Shown here in pieces: positions 1-9,348 of a DNA stretch of 64,000 nt. Every line of letters starts with the position of its first letter. Position 1 is the first letter of the stretch. The position numbers and the translations under genes were made by a program. The DNA comes from Thecamonas trahens ATCC 50062 (lineage: Eukaryota; Apusozoa; Apusomonadida; Apusomonadidae), in contig NW_013657651.1 of the NCBI RefSeq assembly GCF_000142905.1, forward strand, positions 101,549 through 165,548, in the 5' to 3' direction. Under the pieces are notes generated by a model. It was given only the letters and a program-made list of their open reading frames with translations. It ran no database searches and was not told where the DNA came from.

Positions 1-2
1 CC

Positions 3-1976
3 ATCACAGCCTCGCTCATCCTCGATGGCAACATGGCCTCCCTCCTTGTCGCCCTCCTCGAGCTCGTCTCTATCAAGTCGCGCCTCCCGCCGGGCTACAC
101 CCCGCACGACCCGGAGAACACCCATTCGGGCCCGTGCCTCTCCATTCTTGTCGACGAGTCGTCCATTGAGGCCTTCCGCGCCTCGCTCCTCTCGCTCTTC
201 AAAAACGCCGCCGGCCTCTCGCCCATGCTCACCATGGCCTGGCTCCGCACCGCTCTCCAGGCTGGCCTCTGCGACCCGGACCGCGCCATTGTTGCCGAGC
301 CGCTGGTAGGCATGTTCTACGCCCTCGGTCACGTCCTGCAGGTCGAGTTTGCTAGCGCCGTCGCCGGCGAGGCCACTCCAGGCATCGGTCGCCACGCCCA
401 GCTGCCCACCCTCGACGGCATCATCGCCGCCGCCGAAAACACCCGCCACGGCCTCGCTCTCGGCGACGCCGGCGACGTCGGCGCCGTCTTCCTCATCGAC
501 ACCTTCCTGGACATTATCGATGCCGACCTGCTCGCCGACGACGACCTCGCCCTCAAGCGCGCCATGTATGAAGTCCTCGCCCGCTACTGCCCGCTCCTCA
601 GCCACGCCGGCAACTCGGTGGCGCCGGTCTTCCTCTCGCTCCTCGACAAGGGCGGCATCCAGTGCGGCCACCCGTCGCTTGTCCCGCGCTTTGGCGCCCT
701 CGTTGTCAAGCTCGCCACCGAGCTCACCCACCAGCTCGCTGCCCACCTCGACGTCATCCTCAACACCGTCCTCCTCCTCCTTGTCCCGTCGTCCATCGAC
801 GAGGTCTCGCCGGCGGCGCCGGCCGTCGCCGAGGCCGTCGGCATCCTCCTCGTCCACAACGAGTCGAGCCTCTCCGACGACGCCCGCCACTCGGTCCTCG
901 ACCACCTGCTCGACGGCCTCTGTTCGCTCATCGAGTCGGTGGTGGGCAACGCGTCCAATGGCGCCCTCTCGTCCGACGACGCCGCAGACGTCGTCACCCA
1001 CTTTGTCTTTGTCGCCGCCTCGCTCTCCAAGGCCATCACCGCCGCCTCGGGCCTCGGCCACCACTTTATGTCCGCCTACGAGCGCATTCTCTCGGCCGTC
1101 TGGCAGCTCGGCATGCTCACGCCGCCGCTCACCTCAAAGGTCTTCTCTTTCGTCCACTGCATGGTCGACACCCTCGGCGACGGTGTGCTCTCGGGCCTCA
1201 ACCCACTCGCCACCATGTTCCTCACCCTTCCCGAGGCCTACGATTCGGACGCAGTCACATCGGTCGCCCTCTTTATCGGCCTTCTCAACCAGCTTGTCGC
1301 CCGCTTCAAAGACGCCGTGGTCCCTGTCGCCGCTGACATCCTCCCGCGCGCCGTCGCCGCCGTCGAGACCGCCGCCGCCTCGTCGCCATCAGGCCACTAC
1401 GGCCACCGCGCAGCCCACGGCGTCCTCTCCGAGTACGACCGCGAGGTCGACGGCCTCACCCGCGCAGCCCTCGCCTGGCTCGTCACCATGTTCACCCACG
1501 GTGTGGCCGAGCAGGTCTTCTCTGTCGCCGCCGCATCGTCTGATGACGTCGTCGCCCTCCTCACCACCCTCGCCGCTGTCGCCCGCCCCGGCGGTACACA
1601 ATGCCGCCGCGCTCTCTTCCAGCTCGCCCGTGCTGTTACCTCCACATGGCTCACTCCGGGCTCGTCCTCGCTTGCCGGCATTGACTCGTTTGTCTACGAC
1701 ACTGCACTCTCACTCGGCTTCTCCATCGTCCTTGACCCCGCCTTTGACATGAGCGACGCCCGCGCCGCCTTTTTCGTCGTCTCGGAAGTCGCCGGCCTCG
1801 TCCGCGCCGTCTACTCGGCAGACCCAGATCGCGCTGCAGCCTGGCTCCAGCACCACCTGTTTGAGAATCAGGCCCACGCAAACGCCTTTCCGGACTTTAT
1901 GGAGCGGCTCGCCAACGCGTCCGACAAAAAGTGGTCCGCCTACTTTCGCAGAGTCCTCAACGAGCTGCGCTCGTAA
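3..1976 (+). CDS. XPOT: Exportin-T (tRNA exportin), 5'-truncated by the window edge
   Basis: Importin-beta family exportin that carries mature tRNA with RanGTP from nucleus to cytoplasm. About 657 residues are visible; the frame is open to the window edge, so roughly the first third of a ~960-residue protein lies outside. The sequence is all-helical and Leu/Ala-rich, as expected of HEAT repeats. The C-terminal part matches exportin-T as I know the family: a segment like LLNQLVARFKDAVVP (human LINQITAKFKIQVSP), then SFVYDTAL, FDMSDARAAFF and a final KWSAYFRRVLNEL. An in-frame ATG at 33 exists but there is no reason to think it is the start. Stop TAA at 1974. It ends only 10 bp from the stop of the convergent PAXBP1 gene. 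Assignment rests on remembered family motifs. Confidence 0.85.
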   Translation: MTASLILDGNMASLLVALLELVSIKSRLPPGYTPHDPENTHSGPCLSILVDESSIEAFRASLLSLFKNAAGLSPMLTMAWLRTALQAGLCDPDRAIVAEPLVGMFYALGHVLQVEFASAVAGEATPGIGRHAQLPTLDGIIAAAENTRHGLALGDAGDVGAVFLIDTFLDIIDADLLADDDLALKRAMYEVLARYCPLLSHAGNSVAPVFLSLLDKGGIQCGHPSLVPRFGALVVKLATELTHQLAAHLDVILNTVLLLLVPSSIDEVSPAAPAVAEAVGILLVHNESSLSDDARHSVLDHLLDGLCSLIESVVGNASNGALSSDDAADVVTHFVFVAASLSKAITAASGLGHHFMSAYERILSAVWQLGMLTPPLTSKVFSFVHCMVDTLGDGVLSGLNPLATMFLTLPEAYDSDAVTSVALFIGLLNQLVARFKDAVVPVAADILPRAVAAVETAAASSPSGHYGHRAAHGVLSEYDREVDGLTRAALAWLVTMFTHGVAEQVFSVAAASSDDVVALLTTLAAVARPGGTQCRRALFQLARAVTSTWLTPGSSSLAGIDSFVYDTALSLGFSIVLDPAFDMSDARAAFFVVSEVAGLVRAVYSADPDRAAAWLQHHLFENQAHANAFPDFMERLANASDKKWSAYFRRVLNELRS

Positions 1977-1986
1977 ACCCGCTGTC

Positions 1987-4397
1987 TCACCCCATGCCAA
2001 GCGTCGCCCGCAGCCGCACCACACCCGGCTCGCCGACCGGCCAGCTGGCATCGGCGGCAAACGCCCGGACCGGCGCCCAGTCGGCCGCGCTCACTGGCGA
2101 GCCGACCACACCCGGCTGCCAGCCGGGCGGAAGGACGAGAATCATCTCCAGAGCCCGCTCCGCGGCGGTCCCAGGCGCGCTCGCCCTCACGCCCTCCAGC
2201 GCGGGTAGCAGCCGCGTGTGGATGTAGCTGCCAAAGAGCGTGCGCGCGAGCGACGCCCTTGTCAGTGGTCCCTCGCGCCACGGCACGAACCCATCCCACG
2301 ACGAGATGAGCCGCAGCGCCTTGAGGGCAAGCTGAAAGTAGTGCGCAAAGACGGCAGCCATGCCAGGCGTCGCGTACATGCCAGGCGCGCGCGCCAGAGG
2401 CGGGAGCGGCGTCGCCGATGGCTGCACCATAAGTAGCATGGCCGACTTGAGGGCGCTGATTAGTGGCTCGAGCGTCGCTGTCGGCGCCGCCGCCTCAGAC
2501 CCACCGAAAAACTCGGTGACCAGTGCCAGTGCGTCCTGCAGCGCCTGGTTAAACTTGCCCGAGAGCAGCGCCCACCGCCACGTCGTCCGCACCATTTTGG
2601 TCAGGTGCGGCACGAGGTGCGCCGCAAGGAGGTCCGCCAGCAGCGCCTCGTCGTCGGGCAGGCTCCCGGTGGTGCCAAACTCAAAGACTGGCTCCAGCCA
2701 CGGCAGCGCGTCCTCAAGCGACGCACCGCGATGCGGCTCCCAGCCCAGGAGCGACGCCCGCACAAACGGCGCCAGTGCCGTCCGCAATGCCAGAGAGCCA
2801 AAGGCGTCGCGGTACGCCCCGGCATGCTCGCGGCGCCAGTTGGCAAAGACACCGACAACCGCCTCCGCTGAGCCAAACTCAGGCGTGACGTTGGCAAACG
2901 GAGCGGCGTCGGAGGGCGGCGGCGGAAAGCTGGCATCGGCACTCGCCTCGGCGGCATCGTCGTCCGAAAGCCACGGGTCGGCTGGCAGCGACGTCGTCGC
3001 CAGTGCCTGCAGCCGTGCGGTCCGCGCCTCAGCGGTAATGACAGTGTCGGGCGCGAGAAACACCGGCCGTGCTGCATCGACGTGCTCCGAGGTGAGCGCA
3101 AAGACCCGTCAAGAAAGGCCAGCGAGGCGCGGGTGTGCCGATCCCGGGCCTGTGCACTGAGCGCAGTCCAGTAAGCGGCCTCGGCCTTGTCGACTAGCGG
3201 AAGTTGGGCCACTAGGCAGTCGCCAAGCTCGACCACAAACTCGCCGAGCTGCTGCACAAAGGCGAGCCGGGAAGAGAGCTCCTTGATGGCTGCGAGCCGG
3301 TCGGCGAGCGTCGTCTGTGCGCTCTCGAGCGCGGCCCGGGACTGGGCCGCGGCATCAGCTGCGGCATCAGCTGCGTCCTGGGTACCGGCTGCCCGGGCCG
3401 CAATGCTAGCAAGCACGTCGCTGATGCTCGGTGGCGCGTACCGCTCGGGCATGGCCAGATACAGCTCGGTCCGCTCAAGTGGAACAGCGGCGCGAATGGC
3501 GGCCGCGTCGGCTGCTCGCGAGGTGCCCTTGGCCACAATGGCAGCTTCGGCGTCAGGATCCAGGTCAAGCTGAGTGGCTTTAGCCGGCTTGGCACGGGCA
3601 GCGTTCTTGCCCGGCGCGCCAAAGGCAAACGAGTCGGCATAGTGCTCGCCGTCGAGAAAGGCCAGCTCATCAGCGTCAGTAGCCATATCCTCAGCCACCA
3701 GCCGGGCACCAGACCTCGCTGCTGCCTTGCTGCTCTTGGCTTTGGCCTCGTCTCCTTCTCCCAGCAGCGGGATAAAGTCGCCCTCGGCCACGCCAATCTG
3801 ATCCGTCTCCTCCTGATCAGCCACCATCCTAGCCTGTCTCCTTGCGTCCCTCGCACGCTTGACAGCAGCCTGCGATTGAATGCCGCTCTCGTCACCCTCT
3901 ACTGCGTCTTTGTCATCCCCATCATCATCGGCATCGCACTCGTCGTCGACCACCACCCGCACCTTGGTCTCTGCCGCCAGCTCTGCCAGATGCTGCGCCG
4001 AATACGACGGCCGACCGATGGTGCCCGTCCCGTCCAACTTTCCCGCCATGGCCACCGCCGGCGATAGCCGCACCGTCCGCTCTCCTCCTACAGCGATGCC
4101 TCGCCGTGAGCTCTTCCCGCCCTTTCCGCCCTTGCGCCTCCTCGATGAGCCCATGACCGACACAGCAGCAGCAACCGCATCTGTAGCACTTGCGCCCGTT
4201 GATGGTGGTGCTACCAAGCCAACGATGGACGATGACAGAGGTGACGATGACGCCGATGGTCCTCCCGCAAGAGTTGGTGCCTCCAGCAGCGTCTCGCCAC
4301 CCAGAGTGTCCGAGGTACCCGAGGTGCCCGAGTTGCCCGAGGAGACGGTGGCAGTCGTCGTGCGGGCTGCCGCTCGTTTGCGTCGCTTCTTGAACAT
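1987..4397 (-). CDS. PAXBP1: PAXBP1 / GC-rich-sequence DNA-binding factor-like protein (GCFC domain), one frameshift
   Basis: Nuclear GCFC-family protein; relatives work with the spliceosome disassembly machinery and with PAX transcription factors. Start chosen at 4397 (MFKKRRKR), which resembles the basic start of PAXBP1 (MFRKARR). The N-terminal third is low-complexity with Ser/Thr runs and an acidic patch. A coiled coil follows (about residues 330-420). The C-terminal GCFC domain has W-R-R-E-H-A-G-A-Y-R-D-A-F and LLGWEP, matching the family pattern YKDAYIGL...LLTW. The reading frame breaks at about 3105-3107 after ASLAFLD: one extra G in the GGG run restores VFALTSEHVDAARPVF and the rest of the domain. 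Repaired length about 803 residues (human 917). C-rich DNA lies immediately upstream of the start on the coding strand. Confidence 0.8.
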
Positions 4398-4716
4398 AGT
4401 GGTGGTGGGGGTGGTGAGGGTGGTGTGGTTGGGGTTGGTGGCTTCGGAGAGGTTGACGGCCGAGTGCGACACGGCTGGTGAGGGTGGTGGCGGGACCGAC
4501 TTGGGGTGAGTCTGCCACACGCCTGCTCCACTCGGCGACTCGGCGCGGCCACAAGAGACCATTCGAGAGCTACGGATGATCTGATCCGATTCTGAGGTTT
4601 GCAGCCCATGATCTTGTGGCTTGGGGAGTGGGGGGGGGGGGGGAGGGGGGGGGCGAATCGTTTCCTCAGCCAGCCAGCCAATCTGGCGTCTGCTTCTCTC
4701 ACCCCCGTCGCCGTCA

Positions 4717-4766
4717 CCGACACCGACACTGACACCGACACCGACACAAAGACCGACACCGATACT
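4717..4766. repeat. Imperfect GACACC hexanucleotide repeat
   Basis: About eight imperfect copies of GACACC between the divergent PAXBP1 and exportin-4 genes. A G-run of more than 20 bases (4630-4653) lies just before it. No coding meaning is evident. Confidence 0.8.
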
Positions 4767-4923
4767 TGCACCTCAAGTCCAGCTCGTCACACTCGACCTA
4801 CAAAGCTAACCATGGGCATGAATGTAGTAGAGGAGTTTACGCATGCGGCACACAACTTTTCCGTACGCTAGCCCTCCTGTGTCATGCAGATATGGTGGAA
4901 GGTGTGGTGTGTGTGTGGGGGGG

Positions 4924-5023
4924 NNNNNNNNNNNNNNNNNNNNNNNNNNNNNNNNNNNNNNNNNNNNNNNNNNNNNNNNNNNNNNNNNNNNNNNNNNNNN
5001 NNNNNNNNNNNNNNNNNNNNNNN
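4924..5023. other. Assembly gap (100 N)
   Basis: Exactly 100 N, the usual placeholder for a gap of unknown size. The left flank ends in a G run after a TG-rich stretch. The whole region 4398-5239 between the two divergent genes holds only simple repeats, G runs and this gap; I see no convincing exon in it. Confidence 0.98.
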
Positions 5024-5239
5024 CCTCCACCCTCTTCCCTCTTGCAGTTTATAGATGTTTTTTGGCAGGGCCGGTAAATTGTTTTTTCGCAACCACCCCC
5101 TCTCTATCGCTGGCATTTACAAGCCTTTTTTTCCTCGTCTAGGGAGGAGGGTATTCTTCTCAAGTAGGGGGGGGGGAGGGCCAAGAGCGCGCCGAGGATC
5201 GTTCGTGCCAGCGCCAAACTCACTCGACACCGGACGGAC

Positions 5240-8200
5240 ATGGCCGACGGGGACCGCGACATCGAAATACCACAACAAACATCGGGCGCGCCAATGATGA
5301 TGATTGCTACTGCTGTCATGTAGTCACCAGACTCATCAGCTTGTCAGGACTACTTCCAGTCACTGAGAAGAGCTGACGACGCTCTGCAGATCTGTCAGCA
5401 GGTCCTCGATCAAGCTGGCGCTTCCTACCCAGTCGACTCGCTTGTGATCTTTCATGCCTTTTCTACCCTCACCGCGGTACTTCCCAACCGTTGGCACATG
5501 CTCGAGGCTGAAGACCAAAATGGCTGGCTTAGCCTTCCGCTCGACTTTGTCCGTCGCCTCGCGCCGGATCGCTCGGCAAAGCTCTCGTCGTCCGCCCGCA
5601 GGCAGGCCATCGTCCTCCTCGCTGCCGTTCTCAAATGCGGCTGGCTTGACGCATCCGACGAGCTCTGCATCTCTCGCATTAGCGTTTTGACCGAGCCGCT
5701 CCATGCCGCCTCGGGATCGCCCGAGGACGAGCTCCATCTCGAGATCCTCGTCCATGTCGTCGAGCAGTTCTCGCCGCGCCATGACACCACCCGCATCGGC
5801 CTGCCTGTGGAAGCCCACCTTGCCACTGCCGCTACCTTTCAGAACTTGGCCCTTCCGCGCATCTTCCACGCCGCCGGCTGCCTCCTCGACGTTTTAACGC
5901 TGCGCCCACGCTCGACTCGCCGCGGACCGTCATCCGCCTCGCCAATCTCTTTGAGCTTATCCTCGAGTGGAACTTTGACCTTCCTTCCATCGCCGCCGCC
6001 CCAGGCTCCTCGCGCGCACTGCAAACGTCGTCGTCGAGCTGCCCACTCCTCCCCCCACAAGAGTGGTGGGAGGTTATCCTCTGCGACCCGTTCATCACCG
6101 CCATCTTTGCCCTCTACCGCCGCTGCGCTGACGCTTCGCCGGCGACCCACCTCCGCAATCTCATTCTCCGCCTCTCCTCGCTAGACGTCGCAAGAATGGT
6201 GGCGGATGCAGGCTCCGACGTTCTCGCCTTTGCCGGCCACATCGACGCCCTCCTCCTCGCTCACATCTTTGAAATCCTTGCCCGCTCTGGGCCCGAGCCC
6301 GAGGTCCTCGCTATGGCCGAGGCCATCAGCAACGTCGTTGTCCATGGCACTTGGGCCACCCTCACCGCTGCGCCCGATGCCGAAGCTACCCTCGCCTCCA
6401 TGTGCGAGCTCACGCGTTCGCTCCTTGTTGCCGCCTCAGGTGACGACCTTGACGACGAGTGGCTCTTTGAGGCCTACGACCACCTCCACGTTGCATGGGT
6501 TCACATGGCCACCTCTACCGACTACTCCGACGCCGCGCCGTACCTCGCCTCGGTCACCCCGAGCTCTTCTCTGCATACATGGCCTTTCTTCTCGGCGCAA
6601 ACAAGTCGCTTGAAGCCTTTGACGCCGACGCCGCCCTTGCCCTCGACCGCGTCGTTGACCAGATGCGCGGTCACGGCCTGCTCGCCCGCCTCGCCCTTGG
6701 TACCAACCTTGCTGCTCTTCGTGATTGCATCGACTCGGCGCTCGGCTCGCTCCTCTCTGCTCCGCACGCTTCCGAGGCTCTCCGCTGGTCGCTCTACATG
6801 CTCGCCTTTGTTCTCTGCGACGTGCCCGAGGAGTGCTCGCTGCCCATCGTTGCGCCCGCTCCGCTCGCCGCCACCGTCGACCTCACCTCGCCGTCCGGCT
6901 CGTCGCCCGCATCAGCTCGCCTCTCCTCTGACGTCCCGCTCATCCCTGACGCTGTCATTGCCGTCAGCTCTGGCTATGACGAAGAGCCCGACAGTGACCC
7001 GGTCCTCGGTGTTGCCTTTGCCGTCCTCGGCCTCCTCACCCAGCCTGAGCTCCTCGCCCGCCTCCCACTCTCCACCTCGCGTGCCATCCTTGCTTTTGTT
7101 GGCATCTGGGCCCGGACCTACGTCCTTCCGCAGCGGCAGGACTACGCCGCGCTCCCGAGCCATTTTGCCGCCGCCCTCTCGTCAAGTTCACTCGTCGAGT
7201 CGCTCGTCTCCGCCGTTGTCCTCCAGCTTGAGCTCTGCGGCTCGGCATGGCGGGTTCAGCGCGAGAAGCTCGGCCTCGCCGCCGCTGCCTCGCACATGCT
7301 CTCCTCGGTCATGGACTCGCGCCCGCTCGCCCGCGTCGCCCTCGCCGCGCCCTCGCTCCCGGCGCTCTACACAGCTTACCGTGCTGTCTGCGACGAGCAC
7401 CCGTCGCTCGACCTGGCGCCGGACGCCGCCGCCACCTCGGTCGCCTTTCACTACCACATGCACTACGCCCTCGGCGCCATGCTCGAGGGCGGTGTCGACC
7501 GCTCGGACCTCATTCAGCCAGCATTTGACCAGATCTGTACTCCGCTTGTTGCGCGTACCCTTGCTACCCTCGAGCCACCGCTGAACCTCAGAAACCTCGA
7601 GCCAGTCACCTCAAGCCTCCTCACCGAGCATCTCGCCTCCCTCCGCGGCATTCTCTCGGTCTCGGTTCCTGTCACCGCCACTCCGCTCGCCGGCCTGCTT
7701 ACCGGCTCGGACCTTGGCGGCCGCCTCGTTGATCTTCTCGGTGCCGCTCTTGCCGCCATCGCCAGCCTTGGTGACGATGCCTCACCTCCTGCTGCCGACG
7801 TCTACGCAGCCATTGCCACCGACGTGGTCGCGGTCTTTGGCGCCGCCGCCGCCGCACAGCTCCCGCACTTGGACCTTGACGCCAGCTCGGATCTCTGCGC
7901 CACCGTTTTTCACGTCGTCGAACTCGCCGCGCAGTTCTGCGCCGCCGCGTCGGAGCTCCGCGCAGCCTCCGACGTCCTGCCCGAGCTCCTCGCCCTCGTC
8001 CTGGGCCTGGTCCACTCGGTCGGGCTCAAGGACATGTTCGATTTTGGCGGCTCTGGTGAGTCGCTCACAGACCTTGTCTGCGCCTTTGTCATGCAGGCTC
8101 TCGCGTCGCTGCTTCCGGTCATCGAGCCGAAGCACATCCGTATCCCTGGCCTCGCCGCCGCCGTCTTTGGCCTCCTCGAGTTTGCCTCCTCGCGCTGGCC

Positions 8201-8708
8201 GGCCGCCGTCGTCGAGCTCGACCCCCCTATCTTTGCCGCCTTTAACGCCATCGCCACCTACGGCCTTTACGACGCACACCAGCCGCTTCAGGCCAAGCTC
8301 GCGCTCGACGTCCTCTCCAACGTTCTCTTCTACCACGGCTCCCAGCTCGCTGCCGGTCGCGAGCCGCACCTCGGCCGGCACATCGACGCCAACCCGGAGC
8401 TCCTCACCAGCCACCTCCTCTCGCTTCTCCAGGCCACGCTTCTCGATGAGTTTGATATGAACCTGCTGCCGGCCGCCTCTAGCGTCCTCTTTGCCCTCAT
8501 CTGTACCATCTCGTCTGAGTTTGAGGAGCTGGCCCTCTCGCTCGTGAGCTCAGTTGCCAAGCCGCATCTCCAGCAGCGTCTCATCGACGCGCTGCACTCT
8601 CTTGGCGACGCCATCACCCCACGCTTCGAGCGCGCCCACCGTCGCACTTTTGCTGCCGCCTTTAAGACCTTTGTCTATGACGTGCGGCCGTTTCTCTGCA
8701 TCAAGTAA
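5240..8708 (+). CDS. XPO4: Exportin-4, two frameshifts and a possible very short intron
   Basis: Importin-beta family receptor; relatives export hypusinated eIF5A and SMAD3 and import some SOX factors. Family landmarks: VLKCGWLD (human VKRGWLD), LANLFELILEWNFDLP (human LANQVLSWNFLPP), AILAFVGIWARTYVLP (human WFLKRWAKTYLL), and the end FVYDVRPFLCIK (human MANVGGLLCVK). The coding path moves through three frames. One base is missing at the T run 5892-5895 and one near 6553-6560. At the 5' end an ATG at 5240 (MADGDRD) is followed by an in-frame TAG at 5321. A 33-nt GT-AG intron at 5315-5347 would keep phase and join to DYFQSLRRADDALQ, which aligns with the human N-terminus. With these three corrections the protein is 1,145 residues, against 1,151 in human. 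The first exon is the least certain part. Confidence 0.85.
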
Positions 8709-9348
8709 ACTTGCTTAGTTTACTTGCCCAGCGTGCTCAACTCGCACCTTGCCGCATCGCACGATGGGTAGGGTTGAGCTGGTGCGGGTGGATCGGATAG
8801 CGTGCCGCAGGTGCGGATCTGAGCCAGAGAAGAATCGGCAGCATGTGGTGCAGTTGACGAGGAGGGGGGAGGGGAGGTTGTCATTTGACAAATGATGGAC
8901 ATCGATGAGCCGATGTTGCAAAAGGTATACGGCTGATCGTTGTGGGGAAGGAGGGGGGGGAAGGGGGGAGAGGGAGGGAGGGAGACCGGCCGAATCACAT
9001 TGGGTCAGTCAGGCACGATTTCGGCAGAGTCACGAAGCTACAGACAGCCCGGACGACCACCCGTCTAACCACCACATACCGCAGGCAAACAGAAAGGTAG
9101 AGTACGTGACATGCATGAGTGGATAGGACGTGGGAGAGGGAGGGGGGGGGGGGGAGGGAGGGAGGGGAGAGAGAGGGGGAGGAGGCGGTGGAGGTGAAGG
9201 GGGTGGTGGAGGAGAGGCTTCCATCGAAGTCGGACATGCGGTAGAAGGGGTGAATGGCGGGAGAGGGGAGAGGGCATTCGATGGGCTTCGATGACTTATT
9301 TGCTACAAAAAGAGTGCCAGGGAAAGGAGCAGGTGGTAGCAGGACATT
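8709..9348. other. Intergenic region with G-rich tracts
   Basis: 640 bp between exportin-4 and GTPBP1, both on the plus strand. G-rich stretches lie at 8860-8990 and 9131-9240. Unlike most upstream regions here, the coding strand of the downstream gene is G-rich, not C-rich. Short minus-strand frames end 11 bp and 6 bp after the exportin-4 stop, but none resembles a family I know. Confidence 0.6.

Noticed and set aside
349-1752. 467-codon frame overlapping exportin-T
   Set aside because: Ser/Pro/Arg-rich shadow typical of a shifted frame in GC-rich coding DNA; the exportin frame explains the region.
4766-5142. Frames spanning the 100-N gap
   Set aside because: N codons hide stops; nothing conserved on either side.
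5894-5900. Programmed -1 ribosomal frameshifting at the breaks
   Set aside because: The sites share no slippery heptamer or evident downstream structure, and occur in unrelated housekeeping genes; read errors are simpler.
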